DNA of 64,000 nucleotides from Nocardia transvalensis (lineage in GTDB: Bacteria > Actinomycetota > Actinomycetes > Mycobacteriales > Mycobacteriaceae): positions 186,001-250,000 of the forward strand of contig NZ_JADLQQ010000002.1 of the NCBI RefSeq assembly GCF_015477765.1, given 5' to 3'. Every line of letters starts with the position of its first letter. Within the stretch, counting starts at the first letter, position 1. Shown piece after piece: positions 50,813 to 59,358 of this stretch. A model generated the notes under the pieces. It searched no databases. It worked only from the letters and a program-made list of their open reading frames with translations, and was not told the origin of the DNA. The position numbers and the translations under genes were made by a program.

Positions 50813-51460
50813 TCACACACCTCCGAAATCGACGACGGTCTTCTCGGGGACGAACGCCTCGGCATAGTCCGCGCGGCACTGCACCCCGCGCAGCCGCGCC
50901 AGGCCCAGGAAGGTGGCCTCGTCGAACCAGGTCCGATCCTTCTGGGACGGATAGTGTTTGAGCAGCAGCTCCGCCTTGCGCCGAGCGGTCTCGGTGCGCA
51001 GCGGATGAAACAGCGTCGGGTGCGGGGTGTCGGTCTCCCACTTCACGATCTCGTAGCCCAGCACCAGGTGGTCGCGGAACTCGGTCGGGACCAACTCCGC
51101 CAGCAGGCGATGATCCTGGTGCGCGTCGCCGCGGTGCGGCGCGAACACCAGATCCGGATCGCTCTCGCGGCGCAACCGCGCCACCGCCTCCTTCGCCGAC
51201 TGCCAGTGCGCGGGTACGTGCCCGTCGGGCAGGTCCAGCACGGTCAGCTCCAGATCGGCTCCGGGGCAGAACGATTCGAGCGCGGCACGCTCCTCGGTGG
51301 CGCGAACGCTGCCACCCCCGCACAGCACCAGTGCCCGCACCCGCAACGCCGCGGATGCCGCGAGGGTGAGCAGCGTGCCGCCCGCGCCGATGGCCAGATC
51401 GTCACAGTGGGCGCCGAGCAGGGCGATCTCGCGTACCCCGCCGCCGCGCAGGCTCAGCAT
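50813..51460 (-). CDS. PIG-L family deacetylase
   Basis: 215-residue LmbE/PIG-L zinc deacetylase. Metal motifs: GAHCDDLAIGAGG (AHPDD-type) and GDAHQDHRLLAE (H-x-x-H). It removes an acetyl group from an N-acetyl sugar. In actinobacteria the same fold acts in mycothiol synthesis, but the position within a cytidylyltransferase/epimerase operon suggests a nucleotide-sugar or glycan substrate. The ATG at 51460 overlaps the cytidylyltransferase stop by 7 bases. Confidence 0.88.
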   Translation of the reverse strand: MLSLRGGGVREIALLGAHCDDLAIGAGGTLLTLAASAALRVRALVLCGGGSVRATEERAALESFCPGADLELTVLDLPDGHVPAHWQSAKEAVARLRRESDPDLVFAPHRGDAHQDHRLLAELVPTEFRDHLVLGYEIVKWETDTPHPTLFHPLRTETARRKAELLLKHYPSQKDRTWFDEATFLGLARLRGVQCRADYAEAFVPEKTVVDFGGV

Positions 51461-52239
51461 GCCCGGCTCCGCTCCCACACCATCCACGGCCGCCGCCCGG
51501 AGTGATAGGCCGCGTCGAGTTCGGCGCGCTCCTTGAAGGTGTCGGCGGGTTTCCAGAACCCCAGATGCTGATAGCCGATCAGGCGGCCCTGGGCGGCGAG
51601 GGCGCCGCACGCGTCGGCCACCAGGTCCCCGCCCGGCGGCAGCAGATCGAACACCTCGTCGGTGAGCACGAAGTAGCCGCCGTTCTCCCAGATCGGCAGG
51701 TGCGACACCGGCGTGATGCGCTCGACCTCGCCCGCGGAATTGACATCCACGCAGTGGAACGACGACTGCGGCGGCACGATCATCATGGAGGCCGCGGCGC
51801 CCGCGGCCATGCACTTGCCGATCATCTCGTCCAGCGGCGCGTCGGTGAGCACGTCGGCGTAGTTGGCCAGGAAATGCCGTTCCCCCGCCAGATGTCCGCG
51901 CACCCGGCGCAGGCGTTCGCCGATCGCCGACTCCAGACCGGTGTCGACGAAGGTGATCGTCCACTCGCTGATATCGGACGCCAGCAGTTCCACCTGCCCG
52001 CCGCGGATGACGAAGTCGTTGGACACCGACTCCTGGTAGGTGAGGAAGAAGTTCTTGATGTGGGCCGCGCCGTAGCCCAGGCACAGGATGAAATCGGTGT
52101 GCCCGAAATGCGCGTAATAGCGCATCACATGCCAGATCAACGGCCGTGGACCGACCATCTGCATCGGCTTGGGCACCGGATCATCGGCGCCGCCTCGCAT
52201 GCGCATGCCGTAACCACCGCAGAACAGAACGACTTTCAC
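51454..52239 (-). CDS. Glucose-1-phosphate cytidylyltransferase-like nucleotidyltransferase
   Basis: 261-residue sugar-nucleotidyltransferase most like RfbF/DdhA. Seen: VVLFCGGYGMRMRG (Gly-rich signature); PKPMQMVGPRPLIWHVMRYYAHFGHTDF; ILCLGYGAAHIKNFFL; and the metal-binding Asp in NYADVL. It should make CDP-glucose or a related NDP-sugar. It is divergent from no gene but lies 3 bases after the methyltransferase stop. A CDP-glucose 4,6-dehydratase, normally the next enzyme, is not in the window. Confidence 0.88.
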   Translation of the reverse strand: MKVVLFCGGYGMRMRGGADDPVPKPMQMVGPRPLIWHVMRYYAHFGHTDFILCLGYGAAHIKNFFLTYQESVSNDFVIRGGQVELLASDISEWTITFVDTGLESAIGERLRRVRGHLAGERHFLANYADVLTDAPLDEMIGKCMAAGAAASMMIVPPQSSFHCVDVNSAGEVERITPVSHLPIWENGGYFVLTDEVFDLLPPGGDLVADACGALAAQGRLIGYQHLGFWKPADTFKERAELDAAYHSGRRPWMVWERSRAC

Positions 52240-52242
52240 AAA

Positions 52243-53475
52243 TTACCCCTCGGAAGGATCCACCTGATGCAGAGCGGGCAGCGGGTACACCAGCTGCGCC
52301 CCCCAGTCGCCGAGATAACGCAGCTGTGCGGTGATCTCGGTCTCGAGATTCCACGGCAGCACCACCACCACATCCGGCCGGTCGGCGTCGAGCCGTTCGG
52401 GCGCGTGGATGGGGATGCGGGTGCCCGGCGTGAACCGGCCGTGCTTGTAGGGATTGCGATCCACGGTGTAGGGCAACAGATCCGGGCGGATACCGCAGTA
52501 GTTCAGCAGCGTGTTGCCCTTGCCCGGGGCGCCGTAACCGGCCGTGCGCCGACCGCTGGCCCGGCAGTCGAGCAGGAACCGCAACAGCTCGTGGCGCACC
52601 CGTTCCGCGCGCAGGCGCAGCCCGGAATATCCGCTCGGACTGTGCAATCCGGCCTCGGCCTCCTGCCGCAACACCTGTCCGACCCGTGGCCGCGGACAGG
52701 CCACCGCCTGCGGTCGCGCCCACAATCGCAGCGAGCCGCCGTGGGTGGGCAGCAGCTGCACATCGACCACGCGCAATCCCGCGGTCGCCAGGGCGTGCTG
52801 CGCCGACAGCACGGTGTAGTACTGGAAATGCTCGTGGTAGATGGTGTCGAACTGGCCCAGCCGCACCAGGTTCAGGGCGTGGTGCACCTCGATCGAGACC
52901 CAGCCGTCGTCGGCGACCAGTTCCCGCAGCGCACGGGTGAACCCGAGCAGATCGGGCACGTGGGCGTAGACGTTGTTGGCGATCACCAGATCGGCCGGGC
53001 CGTGGTCGCGCCGGATCGTGTGCGCCAGCTCCTCGGTGAGGAAGGCGGTGAGCGTCGGAACGCCTTTCTCCCGCGCGGCCGCGCCCACATTCACCGACGG
53101 TTCGATGCCGAGACAGTCGATACCGGCTGCGGTGACATGCTGTAGCAGATATCCGTCGTTGCTGGCGACCTCGACCACGAATGCGTCCGAATCCAACGAC
53201 AACTCGATGATCGCCTGATCGACGAAAGTTTTCGCATGCTGCACCCAGCTATCGGAATAGGACGAGAAGTAGGCGTACTCGGTGAACGTCTCCGCCGGGG
53301 TGATCAACGCCGGAAGCTGCAGCAGTAGACACTCCGCGCATATCCGCAGATGTAGCGGATAGGTCGGTTCCGGAAGATCGAGTTCCGCTGCGGTAAGAAA
53401 TTTCTCACACGGCGGAGTGGCACCCAGATCGACGACACTCACCATTCGATCGGAGTCACACAAACGGCAACGCAC
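52243..53475 (-). CDS. C-methyltransferase of NDP-sugars (first gene of sugar operon)
   Basis: 410-residue methyltransferase of the same three-domain kind as the one at 48090. N-terminal zinc site CRLCDSD ... CAECLLLQLPAL; a good SAM motif FVVEVASNDGYLLQHVTAAG; EVHHALNLVRLGQFDTIYHEHFQYY; and C-terminal TAGYGAPGKGNTLLNYCG. It methylates a keto-sugar carbon. The start is uncertain: GTG 53475 is used for its GGTGGGG and because the zinc motif follows at once; a GTG at 53490 is also possible. It begins the minus-strand operon down to 49782. Confidence 0.85.
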   Translation of the reverse strand: MRCRLCDSDRMVSVVDLGATPPCEKFLTAAELDLPEPTYPLHLRICAECLLLQLPALITPAETFTEYAYFSSYSDSWVQHAKTFVDQAIIELSLDSDAFVVEVASNDGYLLQHVTAAGIDCLGIEPSVNVGAAAREKGVPTLTAFLTEELAHTIRRDHGPADLVIANNVYAHVPDLLGFTRALRELVADDGWVSIEVHHALNLVRLGQFDTIYHEHFQYYTVLSAQHALATAGLRVVDVQLLPTHGGSLRLWARPQAVACPRPRVGQVLRQEAEAGLHSPSGYSGLRLRAERVRHELLRFLLDCRASGRRTAGYGAPGKGNTLLNYCGIRPDLLPYTVDRNPYKHGRFTPGTRIPIHAPERLDADRPDVVVVLPWNLETEITAQLRYLGDWGAQLVYPLPALHQVDPSEG

Positions 53476-53979
53476 GGATGAATTCCCCACCTTTCGCCGG
53501 GCCGGGGTCGGCGGCGGAAGCGCCGCTACGACCTGCACGTCGGCGTCGACGGTATTTACGTTACAACACGATTCGGGGTTGCCGTGGCAAGAACGCGGAC
53601 CAGGGTTGCCCTGAATTTCGGTCGGTTTCACTCCCTACCCGACCGTCAGTATTCGGGGAGCTACCCGGGAATCCTTCGGGGCAGAAGTATTATTCGGCCC
53701 CGTCCGCGCTGGGTGGGATGAGCCGGGTGCGCCGGGCAGCGATAGGGGTGGCGGGGGGAATGCAAAAGAGGACCGGTTGCTTTGTTACCGGCTAATTCGG
53801 GGAGACGCCCTCGCCGCCCGCATTCGACGGACATGATCATGATATCGGAAGTAACATTCGCCTTCTGGTCGGCGAAACATCGTCGAACCCATCGGTTGTC
53901 ACGGTGTAAGCCCTTGGGGGACCGGTCAGCGGGGATCGGAGCGGAACCGAGTTCTCCCACGGGGGAGGTGCGTTCATTC
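53476..53979. other. 504-base divergent promoter region
   Basis: This gap separates the sugar operon from the glycosylphosphotransferase gene. It holds no frame I can support. Notable are CATGATCATG (palindrome, near 53832), a small CCGGT-9-ACCGG hairpin near 53774 and several GGGG-rich stretches. Its length and position suggest long leaders or promoter regulation, but no known riboswitch was recognised. Confidence 0.4.
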
Positions 53980-55467
53980 ATGAGTTTCGAACTCCGTGCG
54001 AGCTCCACCGCACGGATTGCGGGTGAACCGCGGTCCGAGCGCGAACGCTGGCAATCCGAGTATGTGCGGCGACTGTGGATCGGCGATCTGGCGGTGGTCG
54101 CGCTGGCCGTCGCCGCCGCCCAGGTGATCCGCTTCGGCGGGCCCGTCGATCCGCCGTTGGCGACGCGGCTGCCGCTGGCGGTCGGCTACACCGTGGTTTC
54201 GGCGTCGATCGTGGTGGCCTGGTCGGCCTTCCTGGCCGGCGCGGGCGCCCGGTCGCCGCGCGTAATCGGCAGTGGCACAGAGGAATACCGGCGGCTGGTG
54301 ACGGCGACGCTGAAGCTGTTCGGTGTGATCGCGATCGGATCGCTGATCTTCCGATTCGATATCGCTCGCGGCTATCTGGCGATCGCGCTGCCCCTCGGCG
54401 TGGCCGGTCTGATCGTGCAGCGGCGGATGTGGCGGCAGTGGGTGTCCAAACGCCGTGTGTCAGGCGAGTATTCGACCCGCGTGCTGGTGGTGGGCAGTCG
54501 CGGGGCGGCCGCGGCCATGGTGGCGGCCTTCTCCCGCGATCTCGCCTCCGGATACCACGTGGTCGGGGTCTGCACGCCCGACGGCGCGGCACCGGATCTG
54601 TGCGTGGACGGACGGGCCATTCCCATTGTGGGAGATGATCGTTCGGTGCTGGATGCGGTCCGGGTCAGCGGTGCCGACACCGTGGCGGTGACCGCCACCG
54701 ACAATCTGGGTCCGGCCGACTTCCGGCGCATGGCCTGGGAACTCGATCCGCTCGGCGTGGAACTCATCGTGACACCCGGCCTCGTCGACATCTCCGGCAC
54801 CCGCCTCACCCACCGGCTGGTCGCCGACATGCCGATGCTGCACGTGGGCAAGCCGCGGTACGGTCGCGCCGCCTCGATGAGGAAGGCGATGTTCGACTGC
54901 TGTTTCGCGCTCGCGGCGCTGCTGGCCGTCGCGCCGGTGCTGATTGCGATCTCCGTCGCGATCAAGGCCACCAGCCCCGGGCCGGTGTTCTATCTATCGG
55001 AGCGAATCGGGCGCGACGGCAAGCCGTTTCGCATGATCAAGTTCCGCAGTATGTACGTCGACGCCGAGGCGCACGTCGGCGCGCTGATCGAGGCCCAGGG
55101 CAGCAGTCCGCTGTACTTCAAGATGAAGGACGACCCGCGGGTCACGGCCGTGGGCCGGGTGATCCGTAAGTACTCCCTCGACGAGTTGCCGCAGTTCTTC
55201 AACGTGCTGCGTGGCGAGATGAGCGTGGTCGGACCCCGCCCGCAGGTGCGCCGGGAGGTCGAGTCCTATGACGGCACGATGCGGCGGCGTCTGCTGGTCA
55301 AGCCCGGCGTGACCGGGCTGTGGCAGGTCAGCGGGCGGTCGGATCTGTCGGTCGAGGACGCCGTGCGGCTGGATCTGTCCTACGTGGAGAACTGGTCGAT
55401 GGTGCTGGATCTGCTGCTCATCGCCAAGACCATCGGGGCGGTGACGCGCGGGGACGGGGCCTACTGA
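53980..55467 (+). CDS. Polyprenyl glycosylphosphotransferase (initiating EPS transferase)
   Basis: 495-residue membrane enzyme of the WbaP/CpsE/PssY type that starts repeat-unit synthesis by transferring sugar-1-phosphate to undecaprenyl phosphate. Four N-terminal transmembrane helices (~30-135) and a CoA-binding-like central domain (STRVLVVGSRGAAAAMVAAF) precede a fifth helix (~305-325) and the catalytic domain: SERIGRDGKPFRMIKFRSM, YSLDELPQFFNVLRGEMSV, VGPRPQV and KPGVTGLWQVSGR. Start ATG 53980 is inside a GGGAGG context. It probably primes the polysaccharide built by the 22.9-35.4 kb operon (inferred). Confidence 0.92.
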   Translation: MSFELRASSTARIAGEPRSERERWQSEYVRRLWIGDLAVVALAVAAAQVIRFGGPVDPPLATRLPLAVGYTVVSASIVVAWSAFLAGAGARSPRVIGSGTEEYRRLVTATLKLFGVIAIGSLIFRFDIARGYLAIALPLGVAGLIVQRRMWRQWVSKRRVSGEYSTRVLVVGSRGAAAAMVAAFSRDLASGYHVVGVCTPDGAAPDLCVDGRAIPIVGDDRSVLDAVRVSGADTVAVTATDNLGPADFRRMAWELDPLGVELIVTPGLVDISGTRLTHRLVADMPMLHVGKPRYGRAASMRKAMFDCCFALAALLAVAPVLIAISVAIKATSPGPVFYLSERIGRDGKPFRMIKFRSMYVDAEAHVGALIEAQGSSPLYFKMKDDPRVTAVGRVIRKYSLDELPQFFNVLRGEMSVVGPRPQVRREVESYDGTMRRRLLVKPGVTGLWQVSGRSDLSVEDAVRLDLSYVENWSMVLDLLLIAKTIGAVTRGDGAY

Positions 55468-55551
55468 CCGGCGTCAACGGGCCTGACAGCTTGAGTGAAC
55501 AACATTTACTAATAGGTGTTCACAAAATAGCTGTGATGTGGTTCACTCCTG

Positions 55552-55565
55552 TGGAACGTGTTCCA
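55552..55565. promoter_or_regulatory. Perfect KstR-type operator at the P450 promoter
   Basis: TGGAACGTGTTCCA is a full palindrome and fits TNNAACNNGTTNNA exactly. It ends 11 bases before the GTG start, adjoining the ribosome site AAAGGAGG. In mycobacteria and rhodococci KstR controls the CYP125 gene, which fits the gene downstream. Confidence 0.75.
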
Positions 55566-55576
55566 AAGGAGGTACC

Positions 55577-56803
55577 GTGTCCGCTCCGTCCATCTCGCAC
55601 GACTTCGACTTCACCGATCCCGACCTGCTGGCCACCCGACTGCCGATCGAGGAGTGGGCCGAGCTCCGCCGCACCGCGCCGGTCTGGTGGGTGGATCAGC
55701 CGGACGGGGTGAGCGGTTTCGACGACGGCGGCTACTGGGTGGTGAGCAAGCTCGACGACGTCAAGGAGATCTCCAAGAACTCCGAGGTGTTCTCCACCAA
55801 CGCCAATACGGCGGTGATCCGGTTCAACGGCGAGATCACCCGCGACGAGATCGACATTCAGCGGGCGATGCTGGTCAACACCGATCCGCCCGCGCACGAC
55901 AAGTTGCGCCGGATCATCTCGCGGGGTTTCACCCCGCGTGCGGTGGAGAGCCTGCGTGCCGCGCTGCACGACCGGGCCGAGCGAATCGTCCACGAGGCCA
56001 AGAAGTCCGGCAGCGGTGATTTCGTCAAGCAGGTGGCGTGTGAGCTGCCGCTGCAGGCGATAGCCGAACTGCTGGGTGTGCCGCAGTCCGATCGCGGCAA
56101 GCTGTTCGAGTGGTCGAACCAGATGATGGGATACAACGATCCCGAATACGACGGCAGCCACAAGGTCGCCACGGCCGAGATCATGGGCTACTCCTGGAAT
56201 CTCGCCGAACAGCGGCGCCAGTGTCCGGCCGACGACATCGTCAGCAAGCTGGTCACCGCGGATATCGACGGTGAGTCGCTGGGGTCCGACGAATTCGCCT
56301 GGTTCGTCATCCTTTTGGCGGTCGCGGGGAACGAGACCACCCGCAATGCCACCACGCACGGGATGAAGGCGTTCGTCGACTCTCCCGAGCAGTGGGAGCT
56401 GTACAAGGCCGAGCGGCCGCGCACCGCGCCGGACGAGATCGTGCGGTGGGCCACCCCGGTGATCGCCTTCCAGCGGACCGCGCTGTCGGACACCGAACTC
56501 GGCGGGCAGCCGATCGAGAAGGGGCAGCGGGTGGGCCTGTTCTACGCCTCGGCCAACTTCGACGAGGACCATTTCGACGAGCCGTTCAAGTTCAACATCC
56601 TGCGAGATCCCAACCCGCACGTTGGTTTCGGCGGCACCGGCACCCACTACTGCGTCGGCGCCAACCTCGCCCGGCTGCAACTGGACCTGATCTTCAACGC
56701 CATCGCCGATGTCATGCCCAACCTGCGCCAGCTCTCCGAACCCGCCCGCCTGCGCTCGGGCTGGCTGAACGGCATCAAGTCCTGGCAGGTCGCCTACGAG
56801 TAA
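55577..56803 (+). CDS. cyp125: Cytochrome P450, CYP125-like (steroid C26/C27 monooxygenase)
   Basis: 408-residue P450 resembling mycobacterial CYP125, which oxidises the cholesterol side chain to start its degradation. Seen: HDFDFTDPDLLATRLPIEE; VFSTNANTAVIRF; the I-helix AVAGNETTRNATTHG; the ExxR region ending APDEIVRWATPVIAFQRTA; the heme loop GFGGTGTHYCVGANLAR with the thiolate Cys; and SGWLNGIKSWQVAYE. GTG 55577 is chosen for AAAGGAGG seven bases upstream. The perfect KstR-type box in its promoter supports the call. Confidence 0.9.
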   Translation: MSAPSISHDFDFTDPDLLATRLPIEEWAELRRTAPVWWVDQPDGVSGFDDGGYWVVSKLDDVKEISKNSEVFSTNANTAVIRFNGEITRDEIDIQRAMLVNTDPPAHDKLRRIISRGFTPRAVESLRAALHDRAERIVHEAKKSGSGDFVKQVACELPLQAIAELLGVPQSDRGKLFEWSNQMMGYNDPEYDGSHKVATAEIMGYSWNLAEQRRQCPADDIVSKLVTADIDGESLGSDEFAWFVILLAVAGNETTRNATTHGMKAFVDSPEQWELYKAERPRTAPDEIVRWATPVIAFQRTALSDTELGGQPIEKGQRVGLFYASANFDEDHFDEPFKFNILRDPNPHVGFGGTGTHYCVGANLARLQLDLIFNAIADVMPNLRQLSEPARLRSGWLNGIKSWQVAYE

Positions 56804-56861
56804 TCCGCCGCACGTTCCGGTGTGCTGCTCACCCATGTCCCGGCGTGCCGCCCCCTCCTAT

Positions 56862-56884
56862 TCCCGGCGTGCTTTTCGCCGGGA
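56862..56884. repeat. REP-like palindrome after the P450 gene
   Basis: Arms TCCCGGCG (56862-56869) and CGCCGGGA (56877-56884) flank the loop TGCTTTT. A partial copy, GTCCCGGCGTGCCG, precedes it at about 56837. The loop sequence matches that of the copy at 63089. It lies in the gap before the TetR gene. Confidence 0.6.
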
Positions 56885-56973
56885 TCTTGCCGGGCCTGCA
56901 ACGGAATCGTATGTGATTGCCGTTAGGCTCAGGGGGGTCGGATGGATACGAGAACTGGCAGGTCGCACACGTT

Positions 56974-57699
56974 ATGACACAAACCGCGCGTCGGGGTCGG
57001 ATGCCCGCGGTGCACGATGCGGATATTCGCCGGGTGGCCAGGGCGTTGCTGGTGCAGCAGGGGCCCGAGGCGGTCACCCTGCGTGCCATCGCGCGGGAAC
57101 TGGGGATCACCGCGCCCGCGCTGTACCGCTACTACGCCTCCCGCGACGATCTGGTGGGGGCGCTGCGGCACGACATCTGCGTGGATCTGGCCAAGGAGCT
57201 GGCCGCGCAGGTGGCCGAGCTGCCCGACGACGGCGTGGTGCAGCTGTTCGCCATCTGCAAGGGTTTTCGGCGGTGGGCGCTGGACCATGCCCGCGAGTTC
57301 ACCCTGGTGTTCGCCTCACCGGCGGGCACGGGCACCAGCGCCATGCGGCAGTTCGACGAGCCGTTCGGCCGCATCTTCCTGGAGGCGGCGGGCCGGCTGC
57401 TGGCCACCTACGACATCGTCACCCCGCCGACGGAGGCGATTCCGGAGGCGCTGCGCGAGGATCTGGTCGGCTTCCGGGCCGAACTGCTTGCCGCCCTTGC
57501 CGACACGGAACAGAAGTTCCCGGTCGAAAAGCTGGATCTGGGCGTCACGTATCTGATGATCCAGTTCTGGGCCCGCCTGTACGGCCACGTCACCCTCGAG
57601 GTCTTCGGCAATTACCCGATGCCCGTGAGCGACCCCGACGCCCTGTTCGACGCCACCCTCGCCGAGCTGGCCGGCTCCATAGGCCTGTCGCCCGCCTGA
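56974..57699 (+). CDS. TetR-family regulator
   Basis: 241-residue TetR protein with an N-terminal HTH (LRAIARELGITAPALYRYYASRDDL) and a C-terminal TetR_C_13-like ligand domain (FTLVFASPAGTG). ATG 56974 begins MTQTARRG; it is preferred to an upstream frame start that adds a non-conserved stretch. It follows the P450 by 170 bases and its stop meets the convergent transporter's stop with a 3-base gap. The target is unknown; no dyad was recognised directly upstream. Confidence 0.9.
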   Translation: MTQTARRGRMPAVHDADIRRVARALLVQQGPEAVTLRAIARELGITAPALYRYYASRDDLVGALRHDICVDLAKELAAQVAELPDDGVVQLFAICKGFRRWALDHAREFTLVFASPAGTGTSAMRQFDEPFGRIFLEAAGRLLATYDIVTPPTEAIPEALREDLVGFRAELLAALADTEQKFPVEKLDLGVTYLMIQFWARLYGHVTLEVFGNYPMPVSDPDALFDATLAELAGSIGLSPA

Positions 57700-57702
57700 C
57701 CC

Positions 57703-59169
57703 TCACTGTCCCGGGCCCAGCGTCGGCCGTCGAATTCCCTGGAATCGCTGCAGGATTCGCGGGCGGCGCAGGAAGCGGGCGATCCATTCGCCGAGGGTCA
57801 CACCGGCGGCCAGGGCGCAGCCGATGGCGAAGGCGGCCAGCAGCTGATTGAGGCCGAGCAGCTGCTGGTCGTTGAGCAGGGCCGTCAGGCCGCGGTACAG
57901 CTTCAGACCCGGGAGCAGCGGGGTGATTCCGGCCATCGCGACGACCAGCGGCGGGGTGAGCGAACGCCGCGCCATCAGACCACCGGCCAGGCCCACCACC
58001 GTCGCGGCCACACCCGAGGACACCACCGGCCCGAATCCGGAATGCTGTACCAGCAGATAGCAGGCGGTCGCGGCGGCACCGCTGAGCGCGGCCGCGGCCA
58101 GCGCCCGGCGTTCGGCATAGCAGGCCAGGGCGAACGCCAGCGATGCCACGGCACCGGCGGCCAACTGCACGGGCAGGTCGGTGATGCTGGTCGAGGAGGA
58201 CATGTCGATCGGCGGTGACACCGCGTGCAGCATGTCGGCCAGCCGCAGCGACAGCGCCACACCGGCGATGATGCCGCCGGTCATCATGAGCAACTCGAGC
58301 ATGCGCGCCGCCGCGGTGATGGGTGCGCCCGTGATCGCGTCCTCGACCGCGCCGACCAACTGCAATCCACTGAGCAGCACCGTAATTCCCGCCGCGACGA
58401 TCAACGACGGATTGGCCTCGAGGCGTCCGGCGAAGGTGGCCAGCACGATCGCGGGCGCGGTCGCGATGGCACCGCCGGCCATGGCCTGGAAGAAGAACGG
58501 CAGACCGCGGCGGTTGAGCGCCCGGTTGGTGCGGTCGATGAGCGCGGTGGCGATGAAACTGACGGCGGCCACGAGAATCCCGCCGCCGAGCAGCATCCCG
58601 ATGGCGGCGGCCAGCAGCGACCAGCCGAAGGTGGCCACCCACCGGTTGTAGGGGTGGGGTGCGGTGGTGATGGCGTCCAGCGCGGCGTGCGCGTCCTCCG
58701 GCGGCACCAGCTCGCGGCGGATGCGGCGCGTGAGGCGGTCGACGGCGGCCAGCCGGGTGAAGTCCAGCGACCGGTAGTTCACCACCCGCATGGTGCTGGC
58801 CGGGGGCAGCGACGGCCCACGGTCGGCGGAGATACGAATCGCGTTGTAGGTGACGTCGATATCGCACTGCGACAACCCGTAGGTGGAGGCGATGAATTCG
58901 ACCTGGGTGGTGGTGTCGGTGACCGCGGTCCCCGACGCCAGCACCACCTCACCGACCCGCTCGGCCAGCTCCAGCACCTGGGTGACGCGGGCATCGTCGG
59001 TCAGGTCGATCGGCTGCAGCGGGGCCGGGGCCTCCACGACGGCGTCGACGGTCGCCTTGCGCTCGGCGACGAGCCGGTCGACGAATCGCCCCATCAGCTG
59101 GCGGACCCGCGACGCCCGGCCCGGCGGCGCCAGCACCTGGATCGGCTGCGTCTGCACCTCATCGCTCAT
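57703..59169 (-). CDS. Threonine/serine exporter, ThrE family
   Basis: 488-residue membrane protein with the fused ThrE layout. A cytoplasmic N-terminal part (~55-180, with LASGTAVTDTTTQVEFIASTYGL) precedes about ten hydrophobic helices; conserved parts include RTNRALNRRGLPFFFQAMAGG, LVGAVEDAITGAPITAAARM and PPLVVAMAGITPLLPGL. In corynebacteria ThrE exports threonine and serine. The ATG at 59169 (MSDEVQTQ) matches the family start. It is divergent from the acyl-CoA oxidase. Confidence 0.88.
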   Translation of the reverse strand: MSDEVQTQPIQVLAPPGRASRVRQLMGRFVDRLVAERKATVDAVVEAPAPLQPIDLTDDARVTQVLELAERVGEVVLASGTAVTDTTTQVEFIASTYGLSQCDIDVTYNAIRISADRGPSLPPASTMRVVNYRSLDFTRLAAVDRLTRRIRRELVPPEDAHAALDAITTAPHPYNRWVATFGWSLLAAAIGMLLGGGILVAAVSFIATALIDRTNRALNRRGLPFFFQAMAGGAIATAPAIVLATFAGRLEANPSLIVAAGITVLLSGLQLVGAVEDAITGAPITAAARMLELLMMTGGIIAGVALSLRLADMLHAVSPPIDMSSSTSITDLPVQLAAGAVASLAFALACYAERRALAAAALSGAAATACYLLVQHSGFGPVVSSGVAATVVGLAGGLMARRSLTPPLVVAMAGITPLLPGLKLYRGLTALLNDQQLLGLNQLLAAFAIGCALAAGVTLGEWIARFLRRPRILQRFQGIRRPTLGPGQ

Positions 59170-59358
59170 GCGGAGCCCTCGCCGGCGCTCGATGCCGTCA
59201 CGAGCGATGGCTCTACTGTCTGTCTTGTTCGCTCGCTGCGCTCCCTCATACCTCGCCAAGGTAGTGGCGATTTCGGTGATCCGTCAGCCGCGGCGCGCAC
59301 GCGACACGTGAGGGTGATCACGAGGGCGTGCGGGGGTGCCGCCGTTAGGGTCGGGGTT

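Noticed and set aside
50813..52084. Long frame joining a low-complexity stretch to the PIG-L deacetylase
   Set aside because: Its first half lies over the cytidylyltransferase gene in another frame; the PIG-L motifs begin right after ATG 51460.
53476..53979. A riboswitch (such as the c-di-AMP type) before the glycosylphosphotransferase
   Set aside because: Only short G-rich stretches and one small hairpin are present; the conserved riboswitch core was not found.
58225..59358. Long in-frame extension upstream of the acyl-CoA oxidase
   Set aside because: It is antisense to the ThrE-type exporter, low in complexity and Gly/His/Arg-rich; the oxidase family starts at 59359.
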